From NCBI GenBank assembly GCA_947652605.1, contig CANTFG010000085.1, positions 1-64,000 of the forward strand: 64,000 bases of DNA, read 5' to 3'. Origin of the DNA: Elmis aenea. Lineage: Eukaryota > Arthropoda > Insecta > Coleoptera > Elmidae. Both the position numbers and the translations under genes were made by a program. The notes under the pieces are model-generated. The model ran no database searches. It had not been told where the DNA came from and saw nothing but the letters and a program-made list of their open reading frames with translations. Position 1 is the stretch's first letter. Each line of letters starts with the position of its first letter. This document shows, piece after piece, positions 19,401 through 34,000 of the stretch.

Positions 19401-22400
19401 AGCCCCTAAATACGATTTTTAATTTTTCGCGAAAAATGGGAAAAGTACAAAGGCTATAAGTCTGCACTTTTTTCGACAAAAAAATCAATTTTTAAAAACT
19501 ACAGCAAATGGCTTCAAACTTCTTATACACGTTAGTTATGAGCGAATTAAGGATTATTAGCCCCTAAATACGATTTTTAATTTTTCGTGAAAAATGGGAA
19601 AAGTACAAAGGCTATAGTCTGCACTTTTTTCGACAAAAAAATCGATTTTTTTAAAACTATAGCAAATGGCTTCAAACTTCTTAAACACGTTAGTTACGAG
19701 CAAGTTAAGAATTATTAGCCCCTAAATACGATTTTTAATTTTTCGCGAAAAATGGGAAAAGTACAAAGGCTATAGTCTTTGCACTTTTTTCGACAAAAAA
19801 ATCGATTTTCTTAAAACTACAGCAAATGGCTTCAAACTTCTTAAACACGTTAGTTACGAGCAAGTTAAGGATTATTAGCCCCTAAATACGATTTTTAATT
19901 TTTCGCGAAAAATGGGAAAAGTACAAAGGCTATATATAGTCTTTGCACTTTTTTCGACAAAAAAATCGATTTTCTTAAAACTACAGCAAATGGCTTTAAA
20001 CTTCTTATACACATTAGTTATGAGTGAATTAAGGATTATTAGCCCCTAAATACGATTTTTAATTTTTCGCGAAAAATGGGAAAAGTACAAAGGCTATAGT
20101 CTTTGCACTTTTTTCGACAAAAAAATCGATTTTCTTAAAACTACAGCAAATGGCTTCAAACTTCTTATACACGTTAGTTATGAGCGAATTAAGGATTATT
20201 AGCCCTTAAATACGATTTTTAATTTTTCGTAAAAAATGGGAAAAGTACAAAGGCTATAGTCTTTACACTTTTTTCGACAAAAAAATCGATTTTCTTAAAA
20301 CTATAGCAAATGGCTTCAAACTTCTTAAACACGTTAGTTACGAGCAAGTTAAGGATTATTAGCCCCTAAATACGATTTTTAATTTTTCGCGAAAAATGGG
20401 AAAAGTACAAAGGCTATAGTCTGCACTTTTTTCGACAAAAAAATCGATTTTCTTAAAACTACAGCAAATGGCTTCAAACTTCTTATACACGTTAGTTATG
20501 AGCGAATTAAGGATTATTAGCCCCTAAATACGATTTTTAATTTTTCGTGAAAAATGGGAAAAGTACAAAGGCTAAGTCTTTGCACTTTTTTCGACAAAAA
20601 AATCGATTTTCTTAAAACTATAGCAAATCGCTTCAAACTTCTTAAACACGTTAGTTACGAGCAAGTTAAGGATTATTAGCCCCTAAATACGATTTTTAAT
20701 TTTTCGCGAAAAATGGGAAAAGTACAAAGGCTATAGTCTTTGCACTTTTTTCGACAAAAAAATCGATTTTCTTAAAACTACAGCAAATGGCTTCAAACTT
20801 CTTATACACGTTAGTTATGAGCGAATTAAGGATTATTAGCCCCTAAATACGATTTTTAATTTTTCGCGAAAAATGGGAAAAGTACAAAGGCTATATAGTC
20901 TTTGCACTTTTTTCGACAAAAAAATCGATTTCCTTAAAACTACAGCAAATGGCTTCAAACTTCTTAAACACGTTAGTTATGAGCAATTTAAGGATTATTA
21001 GCCCCTAAATACGATTTTTAATTTTTCGCGAAAAATGGGAAAAGTACAAAGGCTATATAGTCTTTGCACTTTTTTCGACAAAAAAATCGATTTTCTTAAA
21101 ACTACAGCAAATGGCTTCAAACTTCTTATACAAGTTAGTTATGAGCGAATTAAGGATTATTAGCCCCTAAATACGATTTTTAATTTTTCGCGAAAAATGG
21201 GAAAAGTACAAAGGCTATAAGTCTGCACTTTTTTCGACAAAAAAATCAATTTTTAAAAACTACAGCAAATGGCTTCAAACTTCTTATACACGTTAGTTAT
21301 GAGCGAATTAAGGATTATTAGCCCCTAAATACGATTTTTAATTTTTCGTGAAAAATGGGAAAAGTACAAAGGCTATATAGTCTTTGCACTTTTTTCGGCA
21401 AAAAAATCGATTTTTTTAAAACTATAGCAAATGGCTTCAAACTTCTTAAACACGTTAGTTACGAGCAAGTTAAGGATTATTAGCCCCTAAATACGATTTT
21501 TAATTTTTTGCGAAAAATGGGAAAAGTACAAAGGCTATAGTCTTTGCACTTTTTTCGACAAAAAAATCGATTTTCTTAAAACTACAGCAAATGGCTTCAA
21601 ACTTCTTATACAAGTTAGTTATGAGCGAATTAAGGATTATTAGCCCCTAAATACGATTTTTAATTTTTCGCGAAAAATGGGAAAAGTACAAAGGCTATAG
21701 TCTGCACTTTTTTCGACAAAAAAATCGATTTTCTTAAAACTACAGCAAATGGCTTCAAACTTCTTATACACGTTAGTTATGAGCGAATTAAGGATTATTA
21801 GCCCCTAAATACGATTTTTAATTTTTCGTGAAAAATGGGAAAAGTACAAAGGCTATATATAGTCTTTGCACTTTTTTCGACAAAAAAATCGATTTTTTTA
21901 AAACTATAGCAAATGGCTTCAAACTTCTTATACACGTTAGTTATGAGCGAATTAAGGATTATTAGCCCCTAAATACGATTTTTAATTTTTCGCGAAAAAT
22001 GGGAAAAGTACAAAGGCTATAGTCTTTGCACTTTTTTCGACAAAAAAATCGATTTTCTTAAAACTATAGCAAATGGCTTCAAACTTCTTAAACACGTTAG
22101 TTACGAGCAAGTTAAGGATTATTAGCCCCTAAATACGATTTTTAATTTTTCGCGAAAAATGGGAAAAGTACAAAGGCTATAGTCTTTGCACTTTTTTCGA
22201 CAAAAAAATCGATTTTCTTAAAACTACAGCAAATGGCTTCAAACTTCTTAAACACGTTAGTTATGAGCAATTTAAAGATTATTAGCCCCTAAATACGATT
22301 TTTAATTTTTCGTGAAAAATGGGAAAAGTACAAAGGCTATAGTCTTTGCACTTTTTTCGACAAAAAAATCGATTTTCTTAAAACTATAGCAAATGGCTTC

Positions 22401-23504
22401 AAACTTCTTAAACACGTTAGTTACGAGCAAGTTAAGGATTATTAGCCCCTAAATACGATTTTTAATTTTTCGCGAAAAATGGGAAAAGTACAAAGGCTAT
22501 AGTCTTTGCACTTTTTTCGACAAAAAAATCGATTTTCTTAAAACTACAGCAAATGGCTTCAAACTTCTTATACAAGTTAGTTATGAGCGAATTAAGGATT
22601 ATTAGCCCCTAAATACGATTTTTAATTTTTCGCGAAAAATGGGAAAAGTACAAAGGCTATAGTCTTTGCACTTTTTTCGACAAAAAAATCGATTTTCTTA
22701 AAACTACAGCAAATGGCTTCAAACTTCTTATACACGTTAGTTACGAGCAAGGTAAGGATTATTAGCCCCTAAATACGATTTTTAATTTTTCGCGAAAAAT
22801 GGGAAAAGTACAAAGGCTATAGTCTGCACTTTTTTCGACAAAAAAATCGATTTTCTTAAAACTACAGCAAATGGCTTCAAACTTCTTATACACGTTAGTT
22901 ATGAGCGAATTAAGGATTATTAGCCCCTAAATACGATTTTTAATTTTTCGTGAAAAATGGGAAAAGTACAAAGGCTATAGTCTGCACTTTTTTCGACAAA
23001 AAAATCGATTTTCTTAAAACTATAGCAAATGGCTTCAAACTTCTTAAACACGTTAGTTACGAGCAAGTTAAGGATTATTAGCCCCTAAATACGATTTTTA
23101 ATTTTTCGCGAAAAATGGGAAAAGTACAAAGGCTATAGTCTTTGCACTTTTTTCGACAAAAAAATCGATTTTCTTAAAACTACAGCAAATGGCTTCAAAC
23201 TTCTTATACACGTTAGTTACGAGCAAGTTAAGGATTATTAGCCCCTAAATACGATTTTTAATTTTTCGTGAAAAATGGGAAAAGTACAAAGGCTTATAGT
23301 CTTTGCACTTTTTTCGACAAAAAAATCGATTTTCTTAAAACTACAGCAAATGGCTTCAAACTTCTTAAACACGTTAGTTATGAGCAATTTAAGGATTATT
23401 AGCCCCTAAATACGATTTTTAATTTTTCGCGAAAAATGGGAAAAGTACAAAGGCTATAGTCTTTGCACTTTTTTCGACAAAAAAATCGATTTTCTTAAAA
23501 CTAC
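16466..23504 (+). repeat. 160-bp satellite array 1 (about 44 monomers)
   Basis: Same monomers as array 0: it starts at AGCAAATGG with the GAGCGATTTAAGG/GTGCAAGGG edge monomer and ends in CTAC. No transposon is present. Marker variants include TCAATTTTTAAAAACTAC (near 18367, 19482, 21245) and GCAAATCGCTTC (17745, 20622). A 70-codon frame at 16793-17005 crosses a monomer boundary and is meaningless. Confidence 0.97.
17560..21377 (+). repeat. 18-monomer (2,877-bp) higher-order repeat in array 1
   Basis: Rare variants recur with one displacement. GCAAATCGC is at 17745 and 20622, and the T-to-C change in GATTTCCTTAAAAC is at 18055 and 20932, both 2,877 bp apart. The intervening monomers follow the same A/B order. 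This marks an 18-monomer segmental duplication. Confidence 0.75.
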
Positions 23505-23766
23505 CCTCGGACCCTCTGACCCTCTGACCCTCTGACCCTCTGACCCTCTGACCCTCGGACCCTCGGACCCTCGGACCCTCGGACCCTCGGACCCTCGGAC
23601 CCTCGGACCCTCGGACCCTCGGACCCTCGGACCCTCGGACCCTCGGACCCTCGGACCCTCGGACCCTCGGACCCTCGGACCCTCGGACCCTCGGACCCTC
23701 GGACCCCCGGACCCCCGGACTCTCGGACTCTCGGACTCTCGGACTCTCGGACTCTTGGACCCTCGG
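23505..23766. repeat. 8-bp minisatellite (cassette 2)
   Basis: About 33 units, twice the cassette-1 length: five CCTCTGAC units, then CCTCGGAC, two CCCCGGAC, then ACTCTCGG units. It is the same as the tract at 40825-41086. Confidence 0.95.
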
Positions 23767-24668
23767 TACAGGCACATTCTGCATTTTTAACGTTATTGCA
23801 ACGGAGATTCTTGTGTCTGCACTCGACCGTCATTGCAACGGAGAATGTGTTAGTATTTTTGCCCTACCGGCGAATCGTCGTGATCGGCCCGAGGGATACG
23901 CGATCGTTGGATCCGACTGCGAACCGCAAAAACATTTATTCGGATGATGAAGCCCGAGCGACTTCCGTACTTTTACCGTCATTGCAACAAAGATTCATGT
24001 GCTTGCACTCGACCGTCATTGCAACGGAGAATGTGTCTAATTTTGCCCGTCATAGCAACGGAGAATGTGGCTGTAGATTTGACCGTCAATGCAACGGAGA
24101 ATGGGCCTGCACGTTTACCGGTATTGCAACGGAGATTCTTGTGTCTGCACTCGACCGTCATTGCAACGGAGAATGTGTTAGTATTTTTGCCCTACCGGCG
24201 AATCGTCGTGATCGGCCCGAGGGATACGCGATCGTTGGATCCGACTGCGAACCGCAAAAACATTTATTCGGATGATGAAGCCCGAGCGACTTCCGTACTT
24301 TTACCGTCATTGCAACAAAGATTCATGTGCTTGCACTCGACCGTCATTGCAACGGAGAATGTGTCTAATTTTGCCCGTCATAGCAACGGAGAATGTGGCT
24401 GTAGATTTGACCGTCAATGCAACGGAGAATGGGCCTGCACGTTTACCGGTATTGCAACGGAGATTCTTGTGTCTGCATTCGACCGCCATAGCAACGGAGA
24501 ATGTGCCTGTACCTTTGACCGTCATTGCAACGGAGAATTGGTCTGCATTTTTAACGTTATTGCAACGGAGATTCTTGTGTCTGCACTCGACCGTCATTGC
24601 AACGGAGAATGTGTTAGTATTTTTGCCCGTCATTGCGACCGAGAATGTGCTTGTACCTTTGACCGTCC
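23767..24668. repeat. 36-bp hairpin minisatellite with 328-bp internal duplication (cassette 2)
   Basis: Same organisation as 9498-10071, but a 328-bp segment is present twice in tandem (about 23795-24122 and 24123-24450), so the embedded GATCGGCCCGAGGG segment occurs twice. Frames of 159 and 261 codons (23796, 23944) result; the longer one reads through the duplication. No known protein. Confidence 0.85.
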
Positions 24669-25207
24669 TGTGGTATATGAAAGTAGTGGTTGTCAAGCCC
24701 GGAGGCTGAAACTGAAGCCCGAAGGCTGATTAACCCTAAGGTTGTTTTTAGAGCAGCGCACAGTGCCTAATACTCGGTCAATAAATTACCCGCAGGTATT
24801 ATATATTGGCGTCACTAAAGCGACGGAGTGTATAGGAGCTGAACTCCTGTGGTATGTAAAGGTATATCAAGCCCGAAGGCTGAAATTTATGCCCGAAGGC
24901 TGTTAACCCGGAGGTTACTTAAGGTATCGGGGTCTCGCCTCGCGACAAGACGAATCCCCGAGCTAAGGGCTGTCTCAACAGATGCAGCGTGGAAACTGCA
25001 CTACCGAGTTCCACACCCTGCCAGAACGTAAGTCAGTAGTATTGGCGTCACTAATTATATGACGAAGCAATTGGCTACCTTATGCTGGAGCAAGCTCCTG
25101 TGGTATATGAAAGTAGTGGTTGTCAAGCCCGGAGGCTGAAACTGAAGCCCGAAGGCTGATTAACCCTAAGGTTGTTTTTAGAGCAACGCACAGTGCCTAA
25201 TATTCGG
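24669..25207. repeat. Hairpin-chain module (cassette 2)
   Basis: Copy of 10072-10610 displaced by 14,597 bp. I see no difference within the module. Confidence 0.7.
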
Positions 25208-25616
25208 ATGATGTAGCCCGCATTTTGGGGGCCGTCAAGTCGAAACTTGGCGGACACCCGCGGGTACGTTGTGGTGTTAACAAAAATTGTCGTATGCTTT
25301 CGGATACGCCAAGGACTCCGCCGAACGATCGGGAATTTTCGTCGCCTCGCAATATTCGAAACACGCACTTATTCCGCTGTGACGCGGGAAAAATCCGTAA
25401 TCGAAACGGAGACGGTCGCTCCAGGTACCGCGGTACTATAGACAACTTTACGGCCTAACATGCGCTCAGTCGTCCGCGGACGACGAACGAATTTTTCGCC
25501 GGGTCGCCGCGGTGAGGTGTTCATGTGTCTGCATCTACCGCCGAACCGTCGTGATCGGCCCGAGGGATACGCGATCGTTAGATCCGACTGCGAACCGCAA
25601 AAACATTTATTCGGAT
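25208..25616. repeat. GC-rich palindrome module (cassette 2)
   Basis: Copy of 10611-11019, with the 16-bp palindrome at 25469-25484. It retains the cassette-1/2 markers CGCGGGTACG, GTGTCTGCATC and CGATCGTTAGATCC. Confidence 0.8.
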
Positions 25617-28600
25617 GATGAAGCCCGAGCGACTTCCGTACTTTTACCGTCATTGCAACGGAGATTCATGTGCTTGCACTCGACCGTCATTGCAACGGAG
25701 AATGTGTTAGTGGTATTCATGTGTCCGCACCTACCGGCAATCCGTCGTGATCGACCCAAGGGATACGCGATCGTTGGATCCGACTGCAAACCGCAAAAAC
25801 ATTTATTCGGATGATGACGCCCGAGCGACCTCGGTATTTTAAAGGAACTTTTTCGGACGGCCGTGGATGATTACCAAAGAGTTCTCAAATTTTGCTTCTT
25901 AGACGTAGTCGGATGCGCTATTCTTTTAGCTACATGTCGAACACCGGATAAAAATTTTCTCACCGCAATTAACGGAGTTATGAATATTTTTGTAGACCGA
26001 GATGTTTTTATCGCCGGGTCGCCGAGACGTTGTGGTATTCATGTGTCCGCACCTACCGGCGATTCGTCGTGATCGGCCCGAGGGATACGAGATCGTTGGA
26101 TCCGATTGCGAACCGCAAAAACATTTATTCGGATGATGAAGCCCGAGCGACTTCCGTACTTTTACCGTCATTGCAACGGAGATTCATGTGCTTGCACTCG
26201 ACCGTCAGTGCAACGGAGAATGTGTTAGTGGTATTCATGTGTCCGCACCTACCGGCAATCCGTCGTGATCGACCCGAGGGATACGCGATCGTTGGATCCG
26301 ACTGCAAACCGCAAAAACATTTATTCGGATGATGACGCCCGAGCGACCTCGGTATTTTAAAGGAACTTTTTCGGACGGCCGTGGATGATTACCAAAGAGT
26401 TCTCAAATTTTGCTTCTTAGACGTAGTCGGATGCGCTATTCTTTTAGCTACATGTCGAACACCGGATAAAAATTTTCTCACCGCAATTAACGGAGTTATG
26501 AATATTTTTGTAGACCGAGATGTTTTTATCGCCGGGTCGCCGAGACGTTGTGGTATTCATGTGTCCGCACCTACCGGCGATTCGTCGTGATCGGCCCGAG
26601 GGATACGCGATCGTTGGATCCGACTGCGAACCGCAAAAACATTTATTCGGATGATGACGCCCGAGCGACCTCGGTATTTTAAAGGAACTTTTTCGGACGG
26701 CCGTGGATGATTACCAAAGAGTTCTCAAATTTTGCTTCTTAGACGTAGTCGGATGAGCTATTCTTTTAGCTACATGTCGAACACCAGATAAAAATTTTCT
26801 CACCGCAATTAACGGAGTTATGAATATTTTTGTAGACCGAGATGTTTTTATCGCCGGGTCGCCGAGACGTTGTGGTATTCATGTGTCCGCACCTACCGGC
26901 GATTCGTCGTGATCGGCCCGAGGGATACGCGATCGTTGGATCCGACTGCGAACCGCAAAAACATTTATTCGGATGATGACGCCCGAGCGACCTCGGTATT
27001 TTAAAGGAACTTTTTCGGACGGCCGTGGATGATTACCAAAAAGTTCTCAAATTTTGCTTCTTAGACGTAGTCGGATGCGCTATTCTTTTAGCTACATGTC
27101 GAACACCGGATAAAAATTTTCTCACCGCAATTAACGGAGTTATGAATATTTTTGTAGACCGAGATGTTTTTATCGCCGGGTCGCCGAGACGTTGTGGTAT
27201 TCATGTGTCCGCACCTACCGGCGATTCGTCGTGATCGGCCCGAGGGATACGAGTTCGTTGGATCCGATTGCGAACCGCAAAAACATTTATTCGGATGATG
27301 AAGCCCGAGCGACTTCCGTACTTTTACCGTCATTGCAACGGAGATTCATGTGCTTGCACTCGACCGTCATTGCAACGGAGAATGTGTTAGTGGTATTCAT
27401 GTGTCCGCACCTACCGGCAATCCGTCGTGATCGGCCCGAGGGATACGCGATCGTTGGATCCGACTGCAAACCGCAAAAACATTTATTCGGATGATGACGC
27501 CCGAGCGACCTCGGTATTTTAAAGGAACTTTTTCGGACGGCCGTGGATGATTACCAAAGAGTTCTCAAATTTTGCTTCTTAGACGTAGTCGGATGCGCTA
27601 TTCTTTTAGCTACATGTCGAACACCGGATAAAAATTTTCTCACCGCAATTAACGGAGTTATGAATATTTTTGTAGACCGAGATGTTTTTATCGCCGGGTC
27701 GCCGAGACGTTGTGGTATTCATGTGTCCGCACCTACCGGCGATTCGTCGTGATCGGCCCGAGGGATACGCGATCGTTGGATCCGACTGCGAACCGCAAAA
27801 ACATTTATTCGGATGATGACGCCCGAGCGACCTCGGTATTTTAAAGGAACTTTTTCGGACGGCCGTGGATGATTACCAAAGAGTTCTCAAATTTTGCTTC
27901 TTAGACGTAGTCGGATGAGCTATTCTTTTAGCTACATGTCGAACACCAGATAAAAATTTTCTCACCGCAATTAACGGAGTTATGAATATTTTTGTAGACC
28001 GAGATGTTTTTATCGCCGGGTCGCCGAGACGTTGTGGTATTCATGTGTCCGCACCTACCGGCGATTCGTCGTGATCGGCCCGAGGGATACGCGATCGTTG
28101 GATCCGACTGCGAACCGCAAAAACATTTATTCGGATGATGACGCCCGAGCGACCTCGGTATTTTAAAGGAACTTTTTCGGACGGCCGTGGATGATTACCA
28201 AAAAGTTCTCAAATTTTGCTTCTTAGACGTAGTCGGATGCGCTATTCTTTTAGCTACATGTCGAACACCGGATAAAAATTTTCTCACCGCAATTAACGGA
28301 GTTATGAATATTTTTGTAGACCGAGATGTTTTTATCGCCGGGTCGCCGAGACGTTGTGGTATTCATGTGTCCGCACCTACCGGCGATTCGTCGTGATCGG
28401 CCCGAGGGATACGCGATCGTTGGATCCGACTGCGAACCGCAAAAACATTTATTCGGATGATGAAGCCCGAGCGACTTCCGTACTTTTACCGTCATTGCAA
28501 CGGAGATTCATGTGCTTGCACTCGACCGTCATTGCAACGGAGAATGTGTTAGTGGTATTCATGTGTCCGCACCTACCGGCAATTCGTCGTGATCGGCCCA

Positions 28601-28714
28601 AGGGATACGCGATCGTTGGATCCGACTGCAAACCGCAAAAACATTTATTCGGATGATGACGCCCGAGCGACCTCGGTATTTTAAAGGAACTTTTTCGGAC
28701 GGCCGTGGTTGTTA
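25617..28714. repeat. 322/196-bp X-Y array (cassette 2)
   Basis: Same unit order as cassette 1, with two 1,162-bp blocks. It includes both X copies with the TGA (near 26755 and 27917). The 69-codon frames start at 25863, 26381, 27025, 27543 and 28187. Confidence 0.95.
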
Positions 28715-31062
28715 CCTTCATCTCCTTCATCTCCTCCTTCATCTCCTCCATCATCTCCTCCTTCATCTCCTCCTTCATCTCCTCCTTCATCTGCTCCTTC
28801 ATCTGCTCCTTCATCTGCTCCTTCATCTGCTCCTTCATATCCTCCTTCATCTACTTCATCTCCTCCTTCATCTCCTCCTTCATCTCCTCCTTCATCTCCT
28901 CCTTCATCTCCTCCTTCATCTCCTCCTTCATCTCCTCCTTCATCTCCTTCTTCATCTCCTCCTTCATCTCCTCCTTCATCTCCTGCTTCATCTCCTCCTT
29001 CATCTCCTCCTTCATCTCCTCCTTCGTCTCCTCCTTCATCTCCTCCTTCATCTCCTCCTTCATCTCCTCCTTCACCTTCTCCTTCATCTCCTACTTCATC
29101 TCCTCCTTCATCTCCTCCTTCATCTCCTCCTTCATCTCCTACTTCATCTCCTCCTTCATCTCCTCCTTCATCTCCTCCTTCATCTCCTCCTTCATCTCCT
29201 CCTTCATCTCCTCCTTCATCTCCTCCTTCATCTTCTCCTTCATCTCCTCCTTCATCTCCATCTCCTCCTTCATCTCCTCCTTCATCTCTTCCTTCATCTC
29301 CTCCTTCATCTACTCCTTCATCTCCTCCTTCATCTCCTCCTTCATCTCCTCCTTCATCTCCTCCTTCATCTCCTCCTTCATCTCCTTCTTCATCTCCTGC
29401 TTCATCTCCTCCTTCATCTCCTGCTTCATCTCCTCCTTCATCTCCTTCATCTCCTCCTTCACCTCCTCCTTCATCTCCTACTTCATCTCCTCCTTCATCT
29501 CCTCCTTCATCTCCTACTTCATCTCCTCCTTCATCTCCTCCTTCATCTCCTCCTTCATCTCCTCCTTCATCTCCTCCTTCATCTCCTCCTTGATCTCCTC
29601 CTTCATCTCCTCCTTCATCTCCTCCTTCATCTCCTCCTTCATCTCCTCCTTCATCTCCTCCTTCATCTCCTCCTTCATCTCCTCCTTCATCTCCTTCTTC
29701 ATCTCCTCCTTCTTCTCCTCCTTCATCTCCTCCTTCATCTCCTCCTTCATCTCCTCCTTCATCTCCTCCTTCATCTCCTCCTTAATCTCCTCCTTCATCT
29801 CCTCCTTTATCTCCTCCTTCATCTCCTCCTTCATCTCCTCCTTCATCTCTTCCTTCATCTCCTCCTTCATCTCCTCCTTCATCTCCTGCTTCTTCTCCTG
29901 CTTTATCTCCTGCTTCATCTCCTGCTTTATCTCCTGCTTCATCTCCTCCTTCATCTCCTCCTTCATCTCCTCCTTCATCTCCTCCTTCATCTCCTCCTTC
30001 ATCTCCTCCTTTATCTCTTCCTTCATCTCCTCCTTCATCTCCTCCTTCATCTCCTCCTTCATCTCCTCCTTCATCTCCTCCTTCATCTCCTCCTTTATCT
30101 CTTCCTTCATCTCCTCCTTCATCTCCTCCTTCATCTCCTCCTTCATCTCCTCCTCCATCTCCTCCTTCATCTCCTCCTTCATCTCCTTCATCTCCTCCTT
30201 CTTCTCCTCCTTCATCTCCTCCTTTATCTCCTCCTTCATCTCCTCCATCTCCTCCATCTCCTCCTTGATCTCCTCCTTCATCTCCTTCTTCATCTCTTCT
30301 TTCATCTCCTCCTTGATCATCTCCTTCATCTCCTCCTTGATCATCTCCTTCATCTCCTCCTTCATCTCCTCCTTCATCTCCTCCTTCATCTCCTCCTTCA
30401 TCTTCTCCTTCATCTCCTCCTTTATCTCTTCGTTCATCTCCTCCTTCATCTCCTGCTTCTTCTCCTGCTTTATCTCCTGCTTCATCTCCTGCTTTTTCTC
30501 CTGCTTCATCTCCTCCTTCATCTCCTCCTTCATCTCCTCCTTCATCTCCTCCTTCATCTCCTCCTTCATCTCCTCCTTCATCTCCTCCTTCATCTCCTCC
30601 TTCATCTCCTCCTTCATCTCCTCCTTCATCTCCTCCTTCATCTCCTCCTTCATCTCCTCCTTCATCTCCTCCTTTATCTCTTCGTTCATCTCCTCCTTCA
30701 TCTCCTGCTTCTTCTCCTGCTTTATCTCCTGCTTCATCTCCTGCTTTATCTCCTGCTTTATCTCCTCCTTCATCTCCTCCTTCATCTCCTCTTTCATCTC
30801 CTCCTTCATCTCCTCCTTCATCTCCTCCTTCATCTCCTCCTTCATCTCCTTCTTCATCTCCTCCTTCATCTCCTCCTTCATGTCCTCCTTCATCTCCTCC
30901 TTCATCTTCTCCTTCATCTCCTTCTTCATCTACTCCTTCATCTCTTCCTTCATCTCCTCCTTCATCTCCTCCTTCATCTCCTTCATCTCCTCCTTCGTCT
31001 TTTCCTTCTTCTTCTCCTTCATCTCCTCCTTCATCTCGACCTTCTTCTTCATCTCCTTCTAC
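28715..31062. repeat. Homopyrimidine minisatellite tract 2
   Basis: 2,348 bp, the same length and variant order as tract 1. Translations of the 824-codon and 796-codon frames match exactly between the two tracts. A tract this slippage-prone would not stay unchanged for long, so the duplication is recent or is an assembly effect. Confidence 0.95.
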
Positions 31063-34000
31063 AGCAAATGGCTTCAAACTTGGTATACACATTAGTTATG
31101 AGCGATTTAAGGATTAATAGCCCCTAAATACGATTTTTAATTTTTCGTGAAAAATGGGAAAAGTGCAAGGGCTATATAGTCTGCACTTTTATCGACAAAA
31201 AAATCGATTTTCTTAAAACTACAGCAAATGGCTTCAAACTTCTTATACACGTTAGTTATGAGCGAATTAAGGATTATTAGCCCCTAAATACGATTTTTAA
31301 TTTTTCGCGAAAAATGGGAAAAGTACAAGGGCTATATAGTCTTTGCACTTTTTTCGACAAAAAAATCGATTTTCTTAAAACTACAGCAAATGGCTTCAAA
31401 CTTCTTATACACGTTAGTTACGAGCGAATTAAGGATTATTAGCCCCAAAATACGATTTTTAATTTTTCGCGAAAAATGGGAAAAGTACAAAGGCTATAGT
31501 CTTTGCACTTTTTTCGACAAAAAAATCGATTTTCTTAAAACTACAGCAAATGGCTTCAAACTTCTTAAACACGTTAGTTACGAGCAAGTTAAGGAATATT
31601 AGCCCCTAAATACGATTTTTAATTTTTCGCGAAAAATGGGAAAAGTACAAAGGCTATAGTCTTTGCACTTTTTTCGACAAAAAAATCGATTTTCTTAAAA
31701 CAACAGCAAATGGCTTCAAACTTCTTAAACACGTTAGTTACGAGCAAGTTAAGGATTATTAGCCCCTAAATACGATTTTTAATTTTTCGCGAAAAATGGG
31801 AAAAGTACAAAGGCTATAGTCTGCACTTTTTTCGACAAAAAAATCGATTTTCTTAAAACTACAGCAAATGGCTTCAAACTTCTTATACACGTTAGTTACG
31901 AGCGAATTAAGGATTATTAGCCTCTAAATACGATTTTTAATTTTTCGTGAAAAATGGGAAAAGGACAAAGGCTTATAGTCTTTGCACTTTTTTCGACAAA
32001 AAAATCGATTTTCTTAAAACTATAGCAAATGGCTTCAAACTTCTTAAACACGTTAGTTACGAGCAAGTTAAGGATTATTAGCCCCTAAATACGATTTTTA
32101 ATTTTTCGCGAAAAATGGGAAAAGTACAAAGGCTATAGTCTGCACTTTTTTCGACAAAAAAATCGATTTTCTTAAAACTACAGCAAATGGCTTCAAACTT
32201 CTTATACACGTTAGTTATGAGCGAATTAAGGATTATTAGCCCCTAAATACGATTTTTAATTTTTCGTGAAAAATGGGAAAAGTACAAAGGCTATAGTCTT
32301 TGCACTTTTTTCGACAAAAAAATCGATTTTCTTAAAACTATAGCAAATCGCTTCAAACTTCTTAAACACGTTAGTTACGAGCAAGTTAAGGATTATTAGC
32401 CCCTAAATACGATTTTTAATTTTTCGCGAAAAATGGGAAAAGTACAAAGGCTATAGTCTTTGCACTTTTTTCGACAAAAAAATCGATTTTCTTAAAACTA
32501 CAGCAAATGGCTTCAAACTTCTTATACACGTTAGTTATGAGCGAATTAAGGATTATTAGCCCCTAAATACGATTTTTAATTTTTCGCGAAAAATGGGAAA
32601 AGTACAAAGGCTATATAGTCTTTGCACTTTTTTCGACAAAAAAATCGATTTCCTTAAAACTACAGCAAATGGCTTCAAACTTCTTAAACACGTTAGTTAT
32701 GAGCAATTTAAGGATTATTAGCCCCTAAATACGATTTTTAATTTTTCGCGAAAAATGGGAAAAGTACAAAGGCTATAGTCTTTGCACTTTTTTCGACAAA
32801 AAAATCGATTTTCTTAAAACTACAGCAAATGGCTTCAAACTTCTTATACAAGTTAGTTATGAGCGAATTAAGGATTATTAGCCCCTAAATACGATTTTTA
32901 ATTTTTCGCGAAAAATGGGAAAAGTACAAAGGCTATAAGTCTGCACTTTTTTCGACAAAAAAATCAATTTTTAAAAACTACAGCAAATGGCTTCAAACTT
33001 CTTATACACGTTAGTTATGAGCGAATTAAGGATTATTAGCCCCTAAATACGATTTTTAATTTTTCGTGAAAAATGGGAAAAGTACAAAGGCTATATAGTC
33101 TTTGCACTTTTTTCGACAAAAAAATCGATTTTCTTAAAACTATAGCAAATGGCTTCAAACTTCTTAAACACGTTAGTTACGAGCAAGTTAAGGATTATTA
33201 GCCCCTAAATACGATTTTTAATTTTTCGCGAAAAATGGGAAAAGTACAAAGGCTATAGTCTTTGCACTTTTTTCGACAAAAAAATCGATTTTCTTAAAAC
33301 TACAGCAAATGGCTTCAAACTTCTTATACACATTAGTTATGAGCGAATTAAGGATTATTAGCCCCTAAATACGATTTTTAATTTTTCGCGAAAAATGGGA
33401 AAAGTACAAAGGCTATAGTCTTTGCACTTTTTTCGACAAAAAAATCGATTTTCTTAAAACTACAGCAAATGGCTTCAAACTTCTTATACACGTTAGTTAC
33501 GAGCGAATTAAGGATTATTAGCCCCTAAATACGATTTTTAATTTTTCGTAAAAAATGGGAAAAGTACAAAGGCTATAGTCTTTGCACTTTTTTCGACAAA
33601 AAAAATCGATTTTCTTAAAACTATAGCAAATGGCTTCAAACTTCTTAAACACGTTAGTTACGAGCAAGTTAAGGATTATTAGCCCCTAAATACGATTTTT
33701 AATTTTTCGCGAAAAATGGGAAAAGTACAAAGGCTATAGTCTGCACTTTTTTCGACAAAAAAATCGATTTTCTTAAAACTACAGCAAATGGCTTCAAACT
33801 TCTTATACCCATTAGTTATGAGCGAATTAAGGATTAGCCCCTAAATACGATTTTTAATTTTTCGCGAAAAATGGGAAAAGTACAAAGGCTATATAGTCTT
33901 TGCACTTTTTTCGACAAAAAAATCGATTTTCTTAAAACTACAGCAAATGGCTTCAAACTTCTTATACACGTTAGTTACGAGCAAGTTAAGGATTATTAGC

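Noticed and set aside
23419..23833. Overlapping PRVRGSEG-repeat frames over the 8-bp minisatellite
   Set aside because: Three frames give the same low-complexity peptide from an 8-bp unit and run into satellite. This is an artefact of the repeat.
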